This document shows positions 30,025 through 38,191 of a DNA stretch of 64,000 nt, piece after piece. The stretch comes from Gemmatimonadaceae bacterium. GTDB taxonomy: Bacteria; Gemmatimonadota; Gemmatimonadetes; Gemmatimonadales; Gemmatimonadaceae. The notes below the pieces were generated by a model. The model saw only the letters and a program-made list of their open reading frames with translations, did not search any database and was not told the DNA's origin. How positions within the stretch are numbered: position 1 is the stretch's first letter; each line of letters opens with the position of its first letter. Made by a program: the position numbers and the translations under genes. The stretch covers positions 1 through 64,000 of the forward strand of contig JADZDM010000001.1 in assembly GCA_020851035.1 (NCBI GenBank), written 5' to 3'.

Positions 30025-30798
30025 TCAGCGGGTGCGGGCGATGATCTGCTCGCACTGCTGCTTGTAGCGCGCGTCGTTGAACTCCACCACGGGCATGCGC
30101 AGCACCGTCTCACAGGTGCTGCGTGCCCGTGGCTTCGATCCTTCGTCGGCGAAGATCGCGGCGAGATCCAGGCGATGCGTGATCCGCCCGGGATCGGCGG
30201 CCACCGCCGCCTCCATGTACCGGATGGCCTCGGGCCAGCTCGCCTGGTCGAAGACCTTGCCGCCAAGGAAGTTGCGCGCGGCGAAGCGGGTGAAGCTGCC
30301 GAGCCGCATGATCTCCGCATTCCAGACACCGAGCACGTGCAGGGCGCCGGCGTGCTGCGGCTCGATCCGGACGGCCGCCAGTGCCGCACTCCGCACCTCG
30401 GCGGCATACCGCACCCGCTCCCGGGCACTCACCGACTGCGCCGTGCGTCCCAGCGCCACCGAGAGCATGAAGTGCCCGTCGGCACCGCCAGCGTTGGCAC
30501 TCACCGCGCGGCGCGCGTAGCCTTCCGCCTTGCTGAAGTACTCGCTGCGCCGGGCGCCGGTCGCGGCCTCGCCGAGGTCGATCCCTTCGCGGGACGCGCG
30601 CCAGAGCAGGTCGTAGCTGGTGGGCGCGGTGGCGAGGGCCGATTCGTAGCGCGCGAGTGCCGCGGCCGGGTTCCGTGCCGCGCGATCGCGCTCCGCGAGC
30701 TCGATCACCGCCGCCGCATCCTGCGCGACGGCCCGGACGGGGGACAGGGTCGTGATGACCAGCGCGAGCAGGACGAGTCGGAGCACGGGGCGGGGCAT
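30025..30798 (-). CDS. Exported TPR-repeat protein
   Basis: 257 aa from ATG 30798. A signal peptide (VLRLVLLALVITTLSPVRAV) ends at VAQ, followed by four to five TPR-like helical pairs (AAVIELAERDRAARNPAAAL, EGYARRAVSANAGGADGHFM, EAIRYMEAAVAADPGRITHR). The spacing is like periplasmic TPR scaffolds. A longer in-frame extension upstream overlaps the divergent phosphorylase gene and is rejected. Partner unknown. Confidence 0.8.
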   Translation of the reverse strand: MPRPVLRLVLLALVITTLSPVRAVAQDAAAVIELAERDRAARNPAAALARYESALATAPTSYDLLWRASREGIDLGEAATGARRSEYFSKAEGYARRAVSANAGGADGHFMLSVALGRTAQSVSARERVRYAAEVRSAALAAVRIEPQHAGALHVLGVWNAEIMRLGSFTRFAARNFLGGKVFDQASWPEAIRYMEAAVAADPGRITHRLDLAAIFADEGSKPRARSTCETVLRMPVVEFNDARYKQQCEQIIARTR

Positions 30799-30870
30799 GT
30801 GGGATTCCAACAGGGACACGATGGCAGAGAACGTGGACACGCAGCGCAGCAGTACACGGCCGGGCCGGTC

Positions 30871-32214
30871 ATGGTCCGCCGCATGATCCTTCGTGAACTG
30901 ATCGAGCGCAAGCGAGATGGCGGCCGGCTCACGGACGAGGAACTCTGCGAGGTGGCCGACGCGGCCGCCCGCGGCACCGTGCCGGAGTACCAGCTCGCCG
31001 CCCTGCTGATGGCGATCTACTTCCGCGGGCTGGATGCGGCAGAGACGCGTGCACTCACCGCGGCCATGCTCGCCAGCGGCGACGTGCTCCGACGACCAGC
31101 CGGCGCGCCCCCGTGGATCGACAAACACTCCACCGGCGGTGTCGGCGACAAGACGTCACTGATCCTCGCCCCGCTGCTGGCCGCGGTGGGCGTGGCCGTG
31201 CCGATGATGTCGGGTCGCGGCCTGGGGCACACCGGCGGCACCCTCGACAAGCTCGAAAGCATTCCCGGCTTCCGCACCGACCTCTCGCTGGCCGCCGCCG
31301 CCGCACAGCTCGACCGGCTCGGCTGCGCGCTGATCGGGCAGACTGCCGAGATCGCCCCGGCGGACCGTCGCCTCTATGCGTTGCGGGACGCCACCGCGAC
31401 GGTGGAGTGCGTGCAGCTCATCGCGGCCAGCATCATGAGCAAGAAGCTGGCGGAAGGGCTGACCGGACTGGTGCTGGACGTGAAGACCGGCAGCGGCGCG
31501 TTCCTGCCCGATCTCGACCGCGGCCTGGAACTGGCCCGGACGATGATCGCACTCGGCAGCGCTGCCGGCGTGCCGGTGGTGACCCTGGTGACCGCCATGG
31601 ACCGGCCGCTGGGCGCCGCCTGCGGCAACGCGCTCGAGGTGGTGGAGTGCATCGACGTGCTGCGGGGGGGCGGGCCGGAAGACCTCTGGACGGTGACCGA
31701 GGCGCTGGCGATCGAGATGCTGCGGCTGGCGCGGCCGACGCTGACCGTCGACGCGGCGCGCGTCACGCTGCGGGCCGCGATCGACGATGGCTCGGCGCTG
31801 GCCCGGTTCCGCGAGATCGTGGAGGCCCAGGGAGGCGATGTCTCGTGCATCGACGACCCGTCGCGGCTGCCGGTCGCACCCTGCATCGGGGTGGTGCCGG
31901 CACTCCGCGATGGTGTGGTGCACGCCATTCCGCCGCGGCCGGTTGGGCACGCGATCATCGCGCTGGGTGGCGGCCGGACCAGGACGGATGACGTCGTGGA
32001 TCCGTCGGTCGGGATCGTCTTCAGGGTGCGGGTGGGTGACCGGGTGACGGCCGGCGCGCCGCTGGCGACCGTGCATGCCGCCACACCGTCGGCGCTGGAG
32101 GCGGCCGTGGCCCGGGTGCAGGACATCGTGGTGCTGGGTGATGGGCCGCCCGCCGGGATCCTGCCCTGGGTGAGCCACCGCGTGACCGCTGCCGGCGTGG
32201 AGCGGCTCGCGTAG
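30871..32214 (+). CDS. deoA: Pyrimidine-nucleoside/thymidine phosphorylase
   Basis: 447 aa. Phosphorolysis of thymidine or uridine to base and (deoxy)ribose-1-phosphate. Family signature SGRGLGHTGGTLDKLES, phosphate-binding KHSTGGVGDKTSL, and DVKTGSGAF are present. The C-terminal alpha/beta domain has PVGHAIIALGGGRTRTDD. ATG 30871 was taken; ATG 30883 (MILRELIERKRDGG) is equally possible since the conserved part starts there. Divergent from the TPR gene with only 72 bp between. Confidence 0.93.
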   Translation: MVRRMILRELIERKRDGGRLTDEELCEVADAAARGTVPEYQLAALLMAIYFRGLDAAETRALTAAMLASGDVLRRPAGAPPWIDKHSTGGVGDKTSLILAPLLAAVGVAVPMMSGRGLGHTGGTLDKLESIPGFRTDLSLAAAAAQLDRLGCALIGQTAEIAPADRRLYALRDATATVECVQLIAASIMSKKLAEGLTGLVLDVKTGSGAFLPDLDRGLELARTMIALGSAAGVPVVTLVTAMDRPLGAACGNALEVVECIDVLRGGGPEDLWTVTEALAIEMLRLARPTLTVDAARVTLRAAIDDGSALARFREIVEAQGGDVSCIDDPSRLPVAPCIGVVPALRDGVVHAIPPRPVGHAIIALGGGRTRTDDVVDPSVGIVFRVRVGDRVTAGAPLATVHAATPSALEAAVARVQDIVVLGDGPPAGILPWVSHRVTAAGVERLA

Positions 32215-32319
32215 CGGACGGCCCCGCCCCTAGCCCGCGCCAGCTGGTCCGGCGATCTTTCGCGCGCCCGCCCGACACCCCTCGGGCGCGGTGCTCCTGA
32301 CGACTCACCCGCCTCATTC

Positions 32320-32553
32320 ATGCTCAAGCTTCAGGCCTTTGCGGCCCTGGGTGTCGCCGTGCTCGCCGCGGCGTTCTACTTCGGCTTCTATTTCGCCGTG
32401 ATGACGCCGGTGACGCCGACCACGGCCGGCCTCGACGTCGGATCGTCGAACATCTCGCGCCTGGCCGTCGGCGTGATCTTCGCGGCCATCATCGCCGTCG
32501 GCATCGCGTTCTTCCGCCAGCTCTGGAACGGCGCCAAGCACCACAAGCACTAG
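32320..32553 (+). CDS. Small two-helix membrane protein
   Basis: 77 aa. Two hydrophobic helices (AALGVAVLAAAFYFGFYFAV and LAVGVIFAAIIAVGIAFF) are joined by a short polar loop (TPTTAGLDVGSSNISR), with a His-rich end (GAKHHKH). No family recognised. The coding potential is supported by position between two genes on the same strand, the 4-bp gap to the next gene and the hydrophobic pattern. Confidence 0.65.
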   Translation: MLKLQAFAALGVAVLAAAFYFGFYFAVMTPVTPTTAGLDVGSSNISRLAVGVIFAAIIAVGIAFFRQLWNGAKHHKH

Positions 32554-32557
32554 CCGA

Positions 32558-34507
32558 ATGTGCCGCACGCGCTGGCTGGCGACCGCCGGCGCGTGCCTCT
32601 GTTCCGCCATGCTCGGCGCCCAGGCCGCGCCACGGGTCGTGGATGGCGTGACGGCAGTGCGGCGCGCCGACTCGCTCTGGCAGGCCGCTGCCGCCCGCGG
32701 CACGCGCGCCGATTCCGGCACGCCGGGGCCCCGGCACTGGGTGCAGGGCGCCCGTTATGTCCTGCAGGTCGAGCTCGCGGCGGGGATGCGGTCCGTGCGT
32801 GGGGCCGGGCTCCTGCGCTACCGCAACAGTTCCCCCGACACACTCGACCGGATCGCGCTGATGCTGGCGCAGAACCTGTTCCGCGCCGGCGCGCCGCACA
32901 ACGAGCCCGTCCCGGTCACCGGGGGCATGGTGTTCGACAGCCTGTGTGTGGCGCGGCTCACCCGTGCCCCCGCCGCGCGCCTCTGCGGCGCGGCGGGAGG
33001 GGCGTCGGTGACCCCCGACCTGCGCGTGGAGCACACCGTGGCCTGGCTCACGCTGCCGGCGCCGCTCGCACCCGGCGACTCGGTGGATCTCCGCGGCCGC
33101 TGGCACTTCACGCTGCCCCCCGAAACCGCGCCGCGCATGGGCACCGACGGGCAGGTGGCGCTGATCGCATACTGGTATCCCCAGTTCGCGGTCTACGACG
33201 ACGTCGCCGGGTGGGCTGCCGACCCGTACCTGGCCGCCGGCGAGTTCTACATGGATCCCGCCGACTACGACGTGCGGATCACCGCGCCCGCCGGCTACCT
33301 GGTGGCCGCGACCGGCACGCTGCAGAACCCGGCCGAGGTGCTGGCGCCGGCGGTCCGGGAGCGGCTGCAGCGGGCGGCGCGCAGCTTCACGACGGTGCGG
33401 GTGGTGACCGACAGCCTGCGGACGGCGCGGGGGGCGACGCCCGCCGGCGCGCCGCTGACGTGGCGCTTCACCGCGGCCGGTGTGCGCGACTTCGCCTTCT
33501 ACGCCTCACGCGAGGTGGTGTGGGACGCCATGGCCGCGCTGGTGCCGCGGGGCGGCACTGACACCGGCGTGGACACGGTGCTGGTCCATGCGTTCTACCG
33601 GCCGTCGGTGAAGGGCTGGCGTCGCGCCGCCGACTACGGCCGCCAGAGCATCGAGCTCTTCTCGCGCACGCTCTGGCGGTACCCGTGGCCCCAGATGACG
33701 CTGGTGGAGGGGATCGTCGACGGCGGCATGGAATACCCCATGCTGACGGCCGTGTCGGTGAGCAACGATCCGCGCGAGCTGCTGGCCACGCTCGCGCACG
33801 AGATCGGCCACATGTGGTTCCCGATGCAGGTCGGGAGCAACGAGCGCCGCTTCGCCTGGATGGACGAGGGCGTCGCGAGCTGGCTCGAGCGCAGCCTGCT
33901 GCGGGCCAGCACCGGGCACGACGACGACGATGACGGCCTGCCCGACCTGTACCGCACCGTCACGCGGATGCGCGGCGAGCAGTCGATGCTGGTGCACGCC
34001 GATCACTACAGCGGACCGCTGACGTACACGGCGGCGAGTTACGACAAGCTGGTGGTTGTGTTCCGTGCTTTCGCGGCGGAGTACGGTGACAGTGCGCTGG
34101 CGCAGGGGCTGCGGCGCTACGGGCGCGCCTGGACGGGCCGGCACCCCTATCCGTCGGACTTCACGCGCATGGTGTTCGCTGCGGCCGGGACGGGGCGGGA
34201 GGCCTTCGTGCGCGAATGGGTGGCCGGCACCGGGTACTTCGACGCGCGCATCGAGGACGTGACGCGCGCCCGCGACACGCTGACGGTGTCGGTGCGGGTG
34301 GACGGTGGCGCGCTGCTCTCGGTGCCGGTGGCGGTGACGCACGCCGACGGCCGCACCGAGGTGCACACCATCCCGGCGGCCGACTTCCGCCGGAATCCGC
34401 TGCAGGTGCTCCGCATCGGTGGTGCCCGCTCGGTGAGTGCGGTGATCCTCGATCCGGCACGCACCCGTCCCGACATCGACACCTCGAACCAGCGCTGGGC
34501 CCCTTGA
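32558..34507 (+). CDS. M1-family metallopeptidase, exported
   Basis: 649 aa. A signal peptide ends at LGAQA. An N-terminal aminopeptidase-N-like beta domain precedes the gluzincin core TLAHEIGHMWFPMQ; the third zinc ligand is the Glu in WMDEGVASWLE, exactly 18 residues after the second His, the HExxH-x18-E pattern. The substrate-side sequence DGGMEYPMLT corresponds to the GAMEN motif in degenerate form. It probably releases N-terminal residues from peptides in the periplasm. ATG 32558. Confidence 0.9.
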   Translation: MCRTRWLATAGACLCSAMLGAQAAPRVVDGVTAVRRADSLWQAAAARGTRADSGTPGPRHWVQGARYVLQVELAAGMRSVRGAGLLRYRNSSPDTLDRIALMLAQNLFRAGAPHNEPVPVTGGMVFDSLCVARLTRAPAARLCGAAGGASVTPDLRVEHTVAWLTLPAPLAPGDSVDLRGRWHFTLPPETAPRMGTDGQVALIAYWYPQFAVYDDVAGWAADPYLAAGEFYMDPADYDVRITAPAGYLVAATGTLQNPAEVLAPAVRERLQRAARSFTTVRVVTDSLRTARGATPAGAPLTWRFTAAGVRDFAFYASREVVWDAMAALVPRGGTDTGVDTVLVHAFYRPSVKGWRRAADYGRQSIELFSRTLWRYPWPQMTLVEGIVDGGMEYPMLTAVSVSNDPRELLATLAHEIGHMWFPMQVGSNERRFAWMDEGVASWLERSLLRASTGHDDDDDGLPDLYRTVTRMRGEQSMLVHADHYSGPLTYTAASYDKLVVVFRAFAAEYGDSALAQGLRRYGRAWTGRHPYPSDFTRMVFAAAGTGREAFVREWVAGTGYFDARIEDVTRARDTLTVSVRVDGGALLSVPVAVTHADGRTEVHTIPAADFRRNPLQVLRIGGARSVSAVILDPARTRPDIDTSNQRWAP

Positions 34508-34584
34508 CCGCGGCGCCACCGCGCGCGCACCGCTCCTGACACTCCACCTCGCGCGACACCGTCGCGACCACCGCCGGGGAAGCC

Positions 34585-35592
34585 ATGCACCTGCCGTTCC
34601 GGATCACCGCCGTCACCGCGACGCGGCTCACCGCCCTCGCACTGCTGGTGACGGCGCTCGCGCCGCCGCTCGCGGCGCAGCGTGCGGCGCGCCCTCGCAG
34701 CACCACGCCACCGGGATGGCGCCTGGCCTGGCACGACGAGTTCGCCGGCACCACGGTCGACACCACGAAATGGGGCTTCGATCTCGGCAACGGGTTCACG
34801 GGCGACAACGGCGTGTACGTGGCCGGCTGGGGCAACGACGAGCTGCAGTGCTACACCAGCGACCCGAAGAACGTGTTCGTGTCCGGTGGCTCCCTTCACC
34901 TGCGCGCGCGGCGTGGTGGCGCCGAAGGTTGTGCCTTCACCTCGGCCAGGCTGCGCACGCGACGGCGTGACGGGAGCGCGCTGTTCGCCGCGACGTATGG
35001 CCGGTTCGAGTTCAGGGCGCGGCTGCCGGTGGGCCAGGGCATCTGGCCGGCACTCTGGATGTTGCCGCATGACACGAAGTACGGCACCTGGGCCGCGAAC
35101 GGCGAGATCGACATCATGGAGGCACGCGGGCAGACGCCCTCGACCGTGCTCGGCACGCTGCACTACGGTGCGCGCTGGCCGAAGAACGTGCACACGGGGA
35201 TGGACTACGTGCTGCCGCGCGGCGGCACGATCGCCGACTTCCACGTGTACGCGCTGGAGTGGGAGCCGGGGCGCATCCGCTGGCTGGTGGATGGGGTGGC
35301 GTACCAGGAGCAGCGGTTCTGGTGGAGCAGCGCGGCGATGGCGGATGGCCAGGGCGTGATGCCCGCGGGTGAGTCCGACCTGCACCCCTGGCCGGCGCCG
35401 TTCGACCGCCCGTTCCACCTGCTGATGAACCTGGCCGTGGGCGGCCGGTTCCTCGGCAATCCGGATGCGACCACCCCGTTCCCGGCCACGATGGAGGTGG
35501 ACTGGGTGCGCGTCTTCGAGCGGCGCGGTGGCGCGGGGGCGCTCTCGCCTCGTGGTGCCGGTCTCCTGCCGTGGGCGCAGCCGTCGCGCTGA
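34585..35592 (+). CDS. GH16-family glucanase (laminarinase-like), exported
   Basis: 335 aa. A signal peptide ends at LAAQR. Family 16 glycoside hydrolase: catalytic motif GEIDIMEARG (Glu nucleophile and acid/base), the entry WHDEFAGTTVDTTKW, the aromatic cleft QGIWPALWMLP, LHYGARWPKN, and the exit RPFHLLMNLAVGG, VDWVRVFER. Likely cleaves beta-1,3 or mixed-link glucans outside the cell. A short Gly/Ala/Pro tail ends the protein. A hairpin with a T run follows 80 bp downstream. Confidence 0.92.
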   Translation: MHLPFRITAVTATRLTALALLVTALAPPLAAQRAARPRSTTPPGWRLAWHDEFAGTTVDTTKWGFDLGNGFTGDNGVYVAGWGNDELQCYTSDPKNVFVSGGSLHLRARRGGAEGCAFTSARLRTRRRDGSALFAATYGRFEFRARLPVGQGIWPALWMLPHDTKYGTWAANGEIDIMEARGQTPSTVLGTLHYGARWPKNVHTGMDYVLPRGGTIADFHVYALEWEPGRIRWLVDGVAYQEQRFWWSSAAMADGQGVMPAGESDLHPWPAPFDRPFHLLMNLAVGGRFLGNPDATTPFPATMEVDWVRVFERRGGAGALSPRGAGLLPWAQPSR

Positions 35593-35673
35593 GGGTGACT
35601 CGGCGGAAACCGTCTAAAGCGCAGACATTCGGTTAGTCGTGTGCGGGTCTCGCGGCTGACGCTGCCGGCGATC

Positions 35674-35700
35674 CCCCTCTGGCGCTTTTGTGAGGGGTTT
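35674..35700 (+). terminator. Intrinsic terminator after the GH16 gene
   Basis: CCCCTC (35674-35679) pairs with GAGGGG (35692-35697) and is followed directly by a T run (TTTT). It lies about 80 bp after the GH16 stop and separates that gene from the antenna promoter. Confidence 0.55.
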
Positions 35701-35745
35701 TCCTGTTTCGCAGGGGAGTGGTCCGACGCGGCGTCCGCGGCTAAC

Positions 35746-35812
35746 TGTCAATCTTAGTTGACGCTTGAAGATGTCACGAAGCCTTGACACCAGCGGGAGC
35801 GGGCGCAGAATA
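35746..35812 (+). promoter_or_regulatory. Antenna promoter with tandem PpsR/CrtJ boxes
   Basis: Two TGT-N12-ACA-type sites: 35746-35763 (TGT...ACG, one mismatch, but with a perfect GTCAA/TTGAC inverted repeat) and 35772-35789 (exact TGT...ACA). Exactly 8 bp separate them, the spacing known for cooperative CrtJ/PpsR binding at photosynthesis promoters. The second box contains TTGACA (35784-35789), a perfect -35, with CAGAAT 16 bp downstream as a -10. A repressor on the boxes would block polymerase. Repression in oxygen or strong light is inferred from the family; no ppsR gene is in the window. Confidence 0.85.
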
Positions 35813-35941
35813 GGACTGTGGTTCCGGACTTGTGTTGTCGCGAGGACAACGCCGGAGACGGGAACACTCTGCATGGCTAGCCGAGCCATGGTCCCCCTAC
35901 GTGCGGGTAAGCACGGAAGTTGTTGCTCCGGGAGATTCGTT

Positions 35942-36100
35942 ATGGCAGATAACGATCCGAATCGCGTCTGGCCGTCAGGCCTGACGACGAGGGAAGCTGA
36001 GGAGTTGCACGACGGTCTGAAGCAGGGCACCCGCATTTTCGGTGCGATTGCGATTGTGGCACACATCCTCGCGTTCATTCAAACTCCCTGGCTCAAGTAG
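35942..36100 (+). CDS. pucB: LH2-type light-harvesting beta polypeptide
   Basis: 52 aa. Beta apoprotein of an antenna ring that binds bacteriochlorophyll in the membrane. Pattern as in LH2: LTTREAEELHDGLKQGTRIF then IVAHILAFIQTPWLK. H41 matches the B850 ligand (His30 of the Rhodoblastus acidophilus protein), H23 the conserved second His, R31 the Arg that hydrogen-bonds B800. ATG 35942 has GGGAGA six bases upstream; an in-frame extension back to 35765 overlaps the promoter and is rejected. A 130-base leader holds two small hairpins (35834-35850, 35872-35890). Confidence 0.95.
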   Translation: MADNDPNRVWPSGLTTREAEELHDGLKQGTRIFGAIAIVAHILAFIQTPWLK

Positions 36101-36112
36101 AGGGCTACCGTC

Positions 36113-36352
36113 ATGAACGAAGGAAAAATCTGGACCGTCGTGAAGCCGAGCACGGGTGTGCCGCTGTTCCTGGGCACGGTCGTCGTGATGGTCTTCGCGG
36201 TTCACTATGCGATCCTGTCGCACACGACCTGGTTCGCGTCCTACTGGCAGGGTGGTGCCAAGGCTCCGGTGACGGCTTCGGCACCGGCGATCGAAACCGC
36301 TCCGGCAGCTGCAACGCCGACGTCGGCTGCACCGGCAACGCCTGCGCCGTAA
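36113..36352 (+). CDS. pucA: LH2-type light-harvesting alpha polypeptide with long C-terminal tail
   Basis: 79 aa. The first 50 residues follow the R. acidophilus B800-850 alpha protein position for position: MN-GKIWTVV-P--G at the start, H31 as the B850 ligand, AILSHTTWF, and Y44-W45 (SYWQGG), the pair that red-shifts B850. The N-terminal Met corresponds to the B800 ligand. Unlike the 53-aa classical protein it has a 27-residue Ala/Pro/Thr tail ([18 protein letters not shown]...). It starts 12 bp after pucB. It may correspond to the outer-ring LHh antenna known from Gemmatimonas phototrophica; I cannot confirm that here. Confidence 0.94.
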   Translation: MNEGKIWTVVKPSTGVPLFLGTVVVMVFAVHYAILSHTTWFASYWQGGAKAPVTASAPAIETAPAAATPTSAAPATPAP

Positions 36353-36356
36353 TGGT

Positions 36357-36409
36357 CTTGCCGAAAGGCAAGGCGTCATAGGGGCCGGGATCTTCGATCC
36401 CGGCCCCTA
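36357..36409 (+). promoter_or_regulatory. Two intercistronic hairpins between pucA and pucC
   Basis: Hairpin 1: CTTGCC / GGCAAG closing a GAAA tetraloop (36357-36372), five bases after the pucA stop. Hairpin 2: a perfect 14-bp stem TAGGGGCCGGGATC / GATCCCGGCCCCTA with a 3-nt loop (36379-36409). No T run follows, so they look less like a terminator than like the mRNA-stabilising hairpins that raise antenna transcript over downstream genes in puf/puc operons. Partial termination remains possible. Confidence 0.7.
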
Positions 36410-36457
36410 CGTCGCTTCCGCCCTTCCGCTTTCCGGCATCGGGGTCAGTTTTTCGGC

Positions 36458-37861
36458 ATGAATCGGATCTCCCGCAAGGTTCTCAGCGCCTGGGCGTCAC
36501 AGGGATCGCGGCTGCTCCCGTTTGCGGATGTGGCGACGCCGGACCTGCCGCTGGCGCGCCTGCTCCGGCTCTCGCTGTTCCAGATCTCGGTCGGCATGGC
36601 TTCCGTGCTCCTGGTGGGCACGCTCAACCGGGTGATGATCGTCGAGCTGAGGGTCCCGGCGTCGATCGTCGCGATCATGATCTCGCTGCCGCTGCTGGCC
36701 GCCCCGTTCCGTGCCCTCATCGGCTTCCGTTCCGACACGCACACCTCTGCCCTGGGGTGGCGTCGTGTGCCGTACATCTGGAACGGCACGATGCTCCAGT
36801 TCGGCGGCTTCGCGATCATGCCGTTCGCGATCCTGGTGGTGTCGGGACGCAACGCGGTCGGTGCGCCAGACTGGATCGGCCAGGTCGGTGCGGGCCTCGC
36901 GTTCCTCCTCGTCGGTGCCGGACTGCACACGGTGCAGACGGCGGGACTGGCGTTGGCCACGGACCTGGTCGCCGAGGACTCGCAGCCGCGGGTCGTGGGG
37001 CTGATGTACGTCATGCTGCTGGTCGGGATGATCGCGAGTGCGATCGTGTTCGGGTGGCTGCTCACCGATTTCTCGCCCGGGCGGCTGATCCAGGTGGTGC
37101 AGGGCGCGGCGGTGGCGACGATCATCCTGAACGTCATCGCGATGTGGAAGCAGGAAGCGCGTGACCCGAACAAGACGCGCGAAGGGCGGGTGGAGCCGTC
37201 GTTCGCCGAGTCGTGGTCCAGCTTCATCGCCGGTGACGGCGCGATTCGCCGCCTGATCGCGGTGGGCATCGGCACGATGGCCTTCAGCATGCAGGACGTG
37301 CTGCTGGAGCCGTACGGCGGGCAGGTGTTGGGCCTGACGGTGGCGAACACCACGCGGCTCACGGCCACGCTCTCCTCGGGTGGCCTGCTGGGGTTCCTGC
37401 TGGCGTCCCGTCTGCTCGGGCGTGGCGGTGATCCGTTCCGCATGTCGTGCAGTGGCGCATTGGCGGGGATTCCCGGCTTCGCGTTCGTGATCATGGCGGC
37501 GCCGATGCACTCGGGGCTGCTGTTCTTTGCCGGCACCTTCCTGATCGGGTTCGGCGGTGGGCTGCTGAGCCACGGCACGCTGACGGCGACGATGCAGAAT
37601 GCGCCGGAGGCGCAGCGCGGGCTGGCGCTCGGTGCGTGGGGGGCGGTGCAGGCCTCGGCGGCGGGGCTTGCGGTGGCGTTCGGGGGCGTGGCGCGCGACG
37701 TGATGAACGGGTTGCAGTCGCGGTCGGTGTTGGGCTTCAGCCTGGATGGCCCCGCCACCGCCTACACCTTCGTCTACAGCCTCGAGATCGTGCTGCTGGT
37801 GGTGGCACTGGTGGCGATGGCGCCGTTGATCCGCCGCGCACCCCACGCGGTCACGGCCTGA
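36458..37861 (+). CDS. pucC: PucC/LhaA-family antenna assembly protein
   Basis: 467 aa, about 12 transmembrane helices. Member of the bacteriochlorophyll-delivery (BCD) branch of the MFS, needed to assemble LH1 or LH2. The sequence shows the family's opening LARLLRLSLFQISVGMASVL, GTLNRVMIVELRVPASIVA, GFRSDTH followed by GWRRVPYIWNGTML, and PYGGQVLGLTVANTTRLTA, all PucC/LhaA-like. Same strand as pucBA, 105 bp downstream across the two hairpins, so probably read from the same promoter at lower level. Start ATG 36458. Confidence 0.93.
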   Translation: MNRISRKVLSAWASQGSRLLPFADVATPDLPLARLLRLSLFQISVGMASVLLVGTLNRVMIVELRVPASIVAIMISLPLLAAPFRALIGFRSDTHTSALGWRRVPYIWNGTMLQFGGFAIMPFAILVVSGRNAVGAPDWIGQVGAGLAFLLVGAGLHTVQTAGLALATDLVAEDSQPRVVGLMYVMLLVGMIASAIVFGWLLTDFSPGRLIQVVQGAAVATIILNVIAMWKQEARDPNKTREGRVEPSFAESWSSFIAGDGAIRRLIAVGIGTMAFSMQDVLLEPYGGQVLGLTVANTTRLTATLSSGGLLGFLLASRLLGRGGDPFRMSCSGALAGIPGFAFVIMAAPMHSGLLFFAGTFLIGFGGGLLSHGTLTATMQNAPEAQRGLALGAWGAVQASAAGLAVAFGGVARDVMNGLQSRSVLGFSLDGPATAYTFVYSLEIVLLVVALVAMAPLIRRAPHAVTA

Positions 37862-37876
37862 CCGGTCACGCGCCGG

Positions 37877-38191
37877 TCATTCGCCGGGCGTGATGCGTTC
37901 GTCGCGGCCCGGCGACGCCACGTCGCGCAGCAGGCCCTGCTGCTCGCGCAACGAGCGCCATTCGGCATCGAGCGCGGCGCGCGCCACGCGCAGGGCTTCA
38001 CGCTCCCGCTCCACCTCGCGCTGGGCCTCGTAGAGCTCGGCCACGCGGGCGCGCAATTCCTGCAGCGACAGCAGCTCGAGTGCGGCGGGCGAGGGCAGGG
38101 CGCTGGCGCGGCGCTCGATCGGGCGTGGTGCGGCGGCGATGTCGGGCAGGGAGATCGATGCGGCGTCTGCGGGGCGGCGCGCGTCGGTCAT
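37877..38191 (-). CDS. Small coiled-coil protein, function unknown
   Basis: 104 aa from ATG 38191. An N-terminal Ala/Pro-rich stretch with SLPDIAAAPRPIERR is followed by a long charged helix (LQELRARVAELYEAQREVER and EALRVARAALDAEWRSLREQ) that should form a coiled coil. No family recognised. It lies convergent with pucC, 15 bp from its stop. A longer frame upstream is not supported. Confidence 0.55.
   Translation of the reverse strand: MTDARRPADAASISLPDIAAAPRPIERRASALPSPAALELLSLQELRARVAELYEAQREVEREREALRVARAALDAEWRSLREQQGLLRDVASPGRDERITPGE

Noticed and set aside
35765-35941. N-terminal extension of PucB by 59 codons
   Set aside because: It overlaps the -35 region and the second PpsR box, and a good ribosome site precedes ATG 35942.
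35942-36352. pufBA (LH1) identity for the antenna pair
   Set aside because: The alpha chain follows LH2 alpha residue by residue ([21 protein letters not shown]) and no pufLM follows.
36357-36409. Plain rho-independent terminator after pucA
   Set aside because: No T run follows the stem, and pucC, functionally linked, lies directly downstream; partial termination is still possible.
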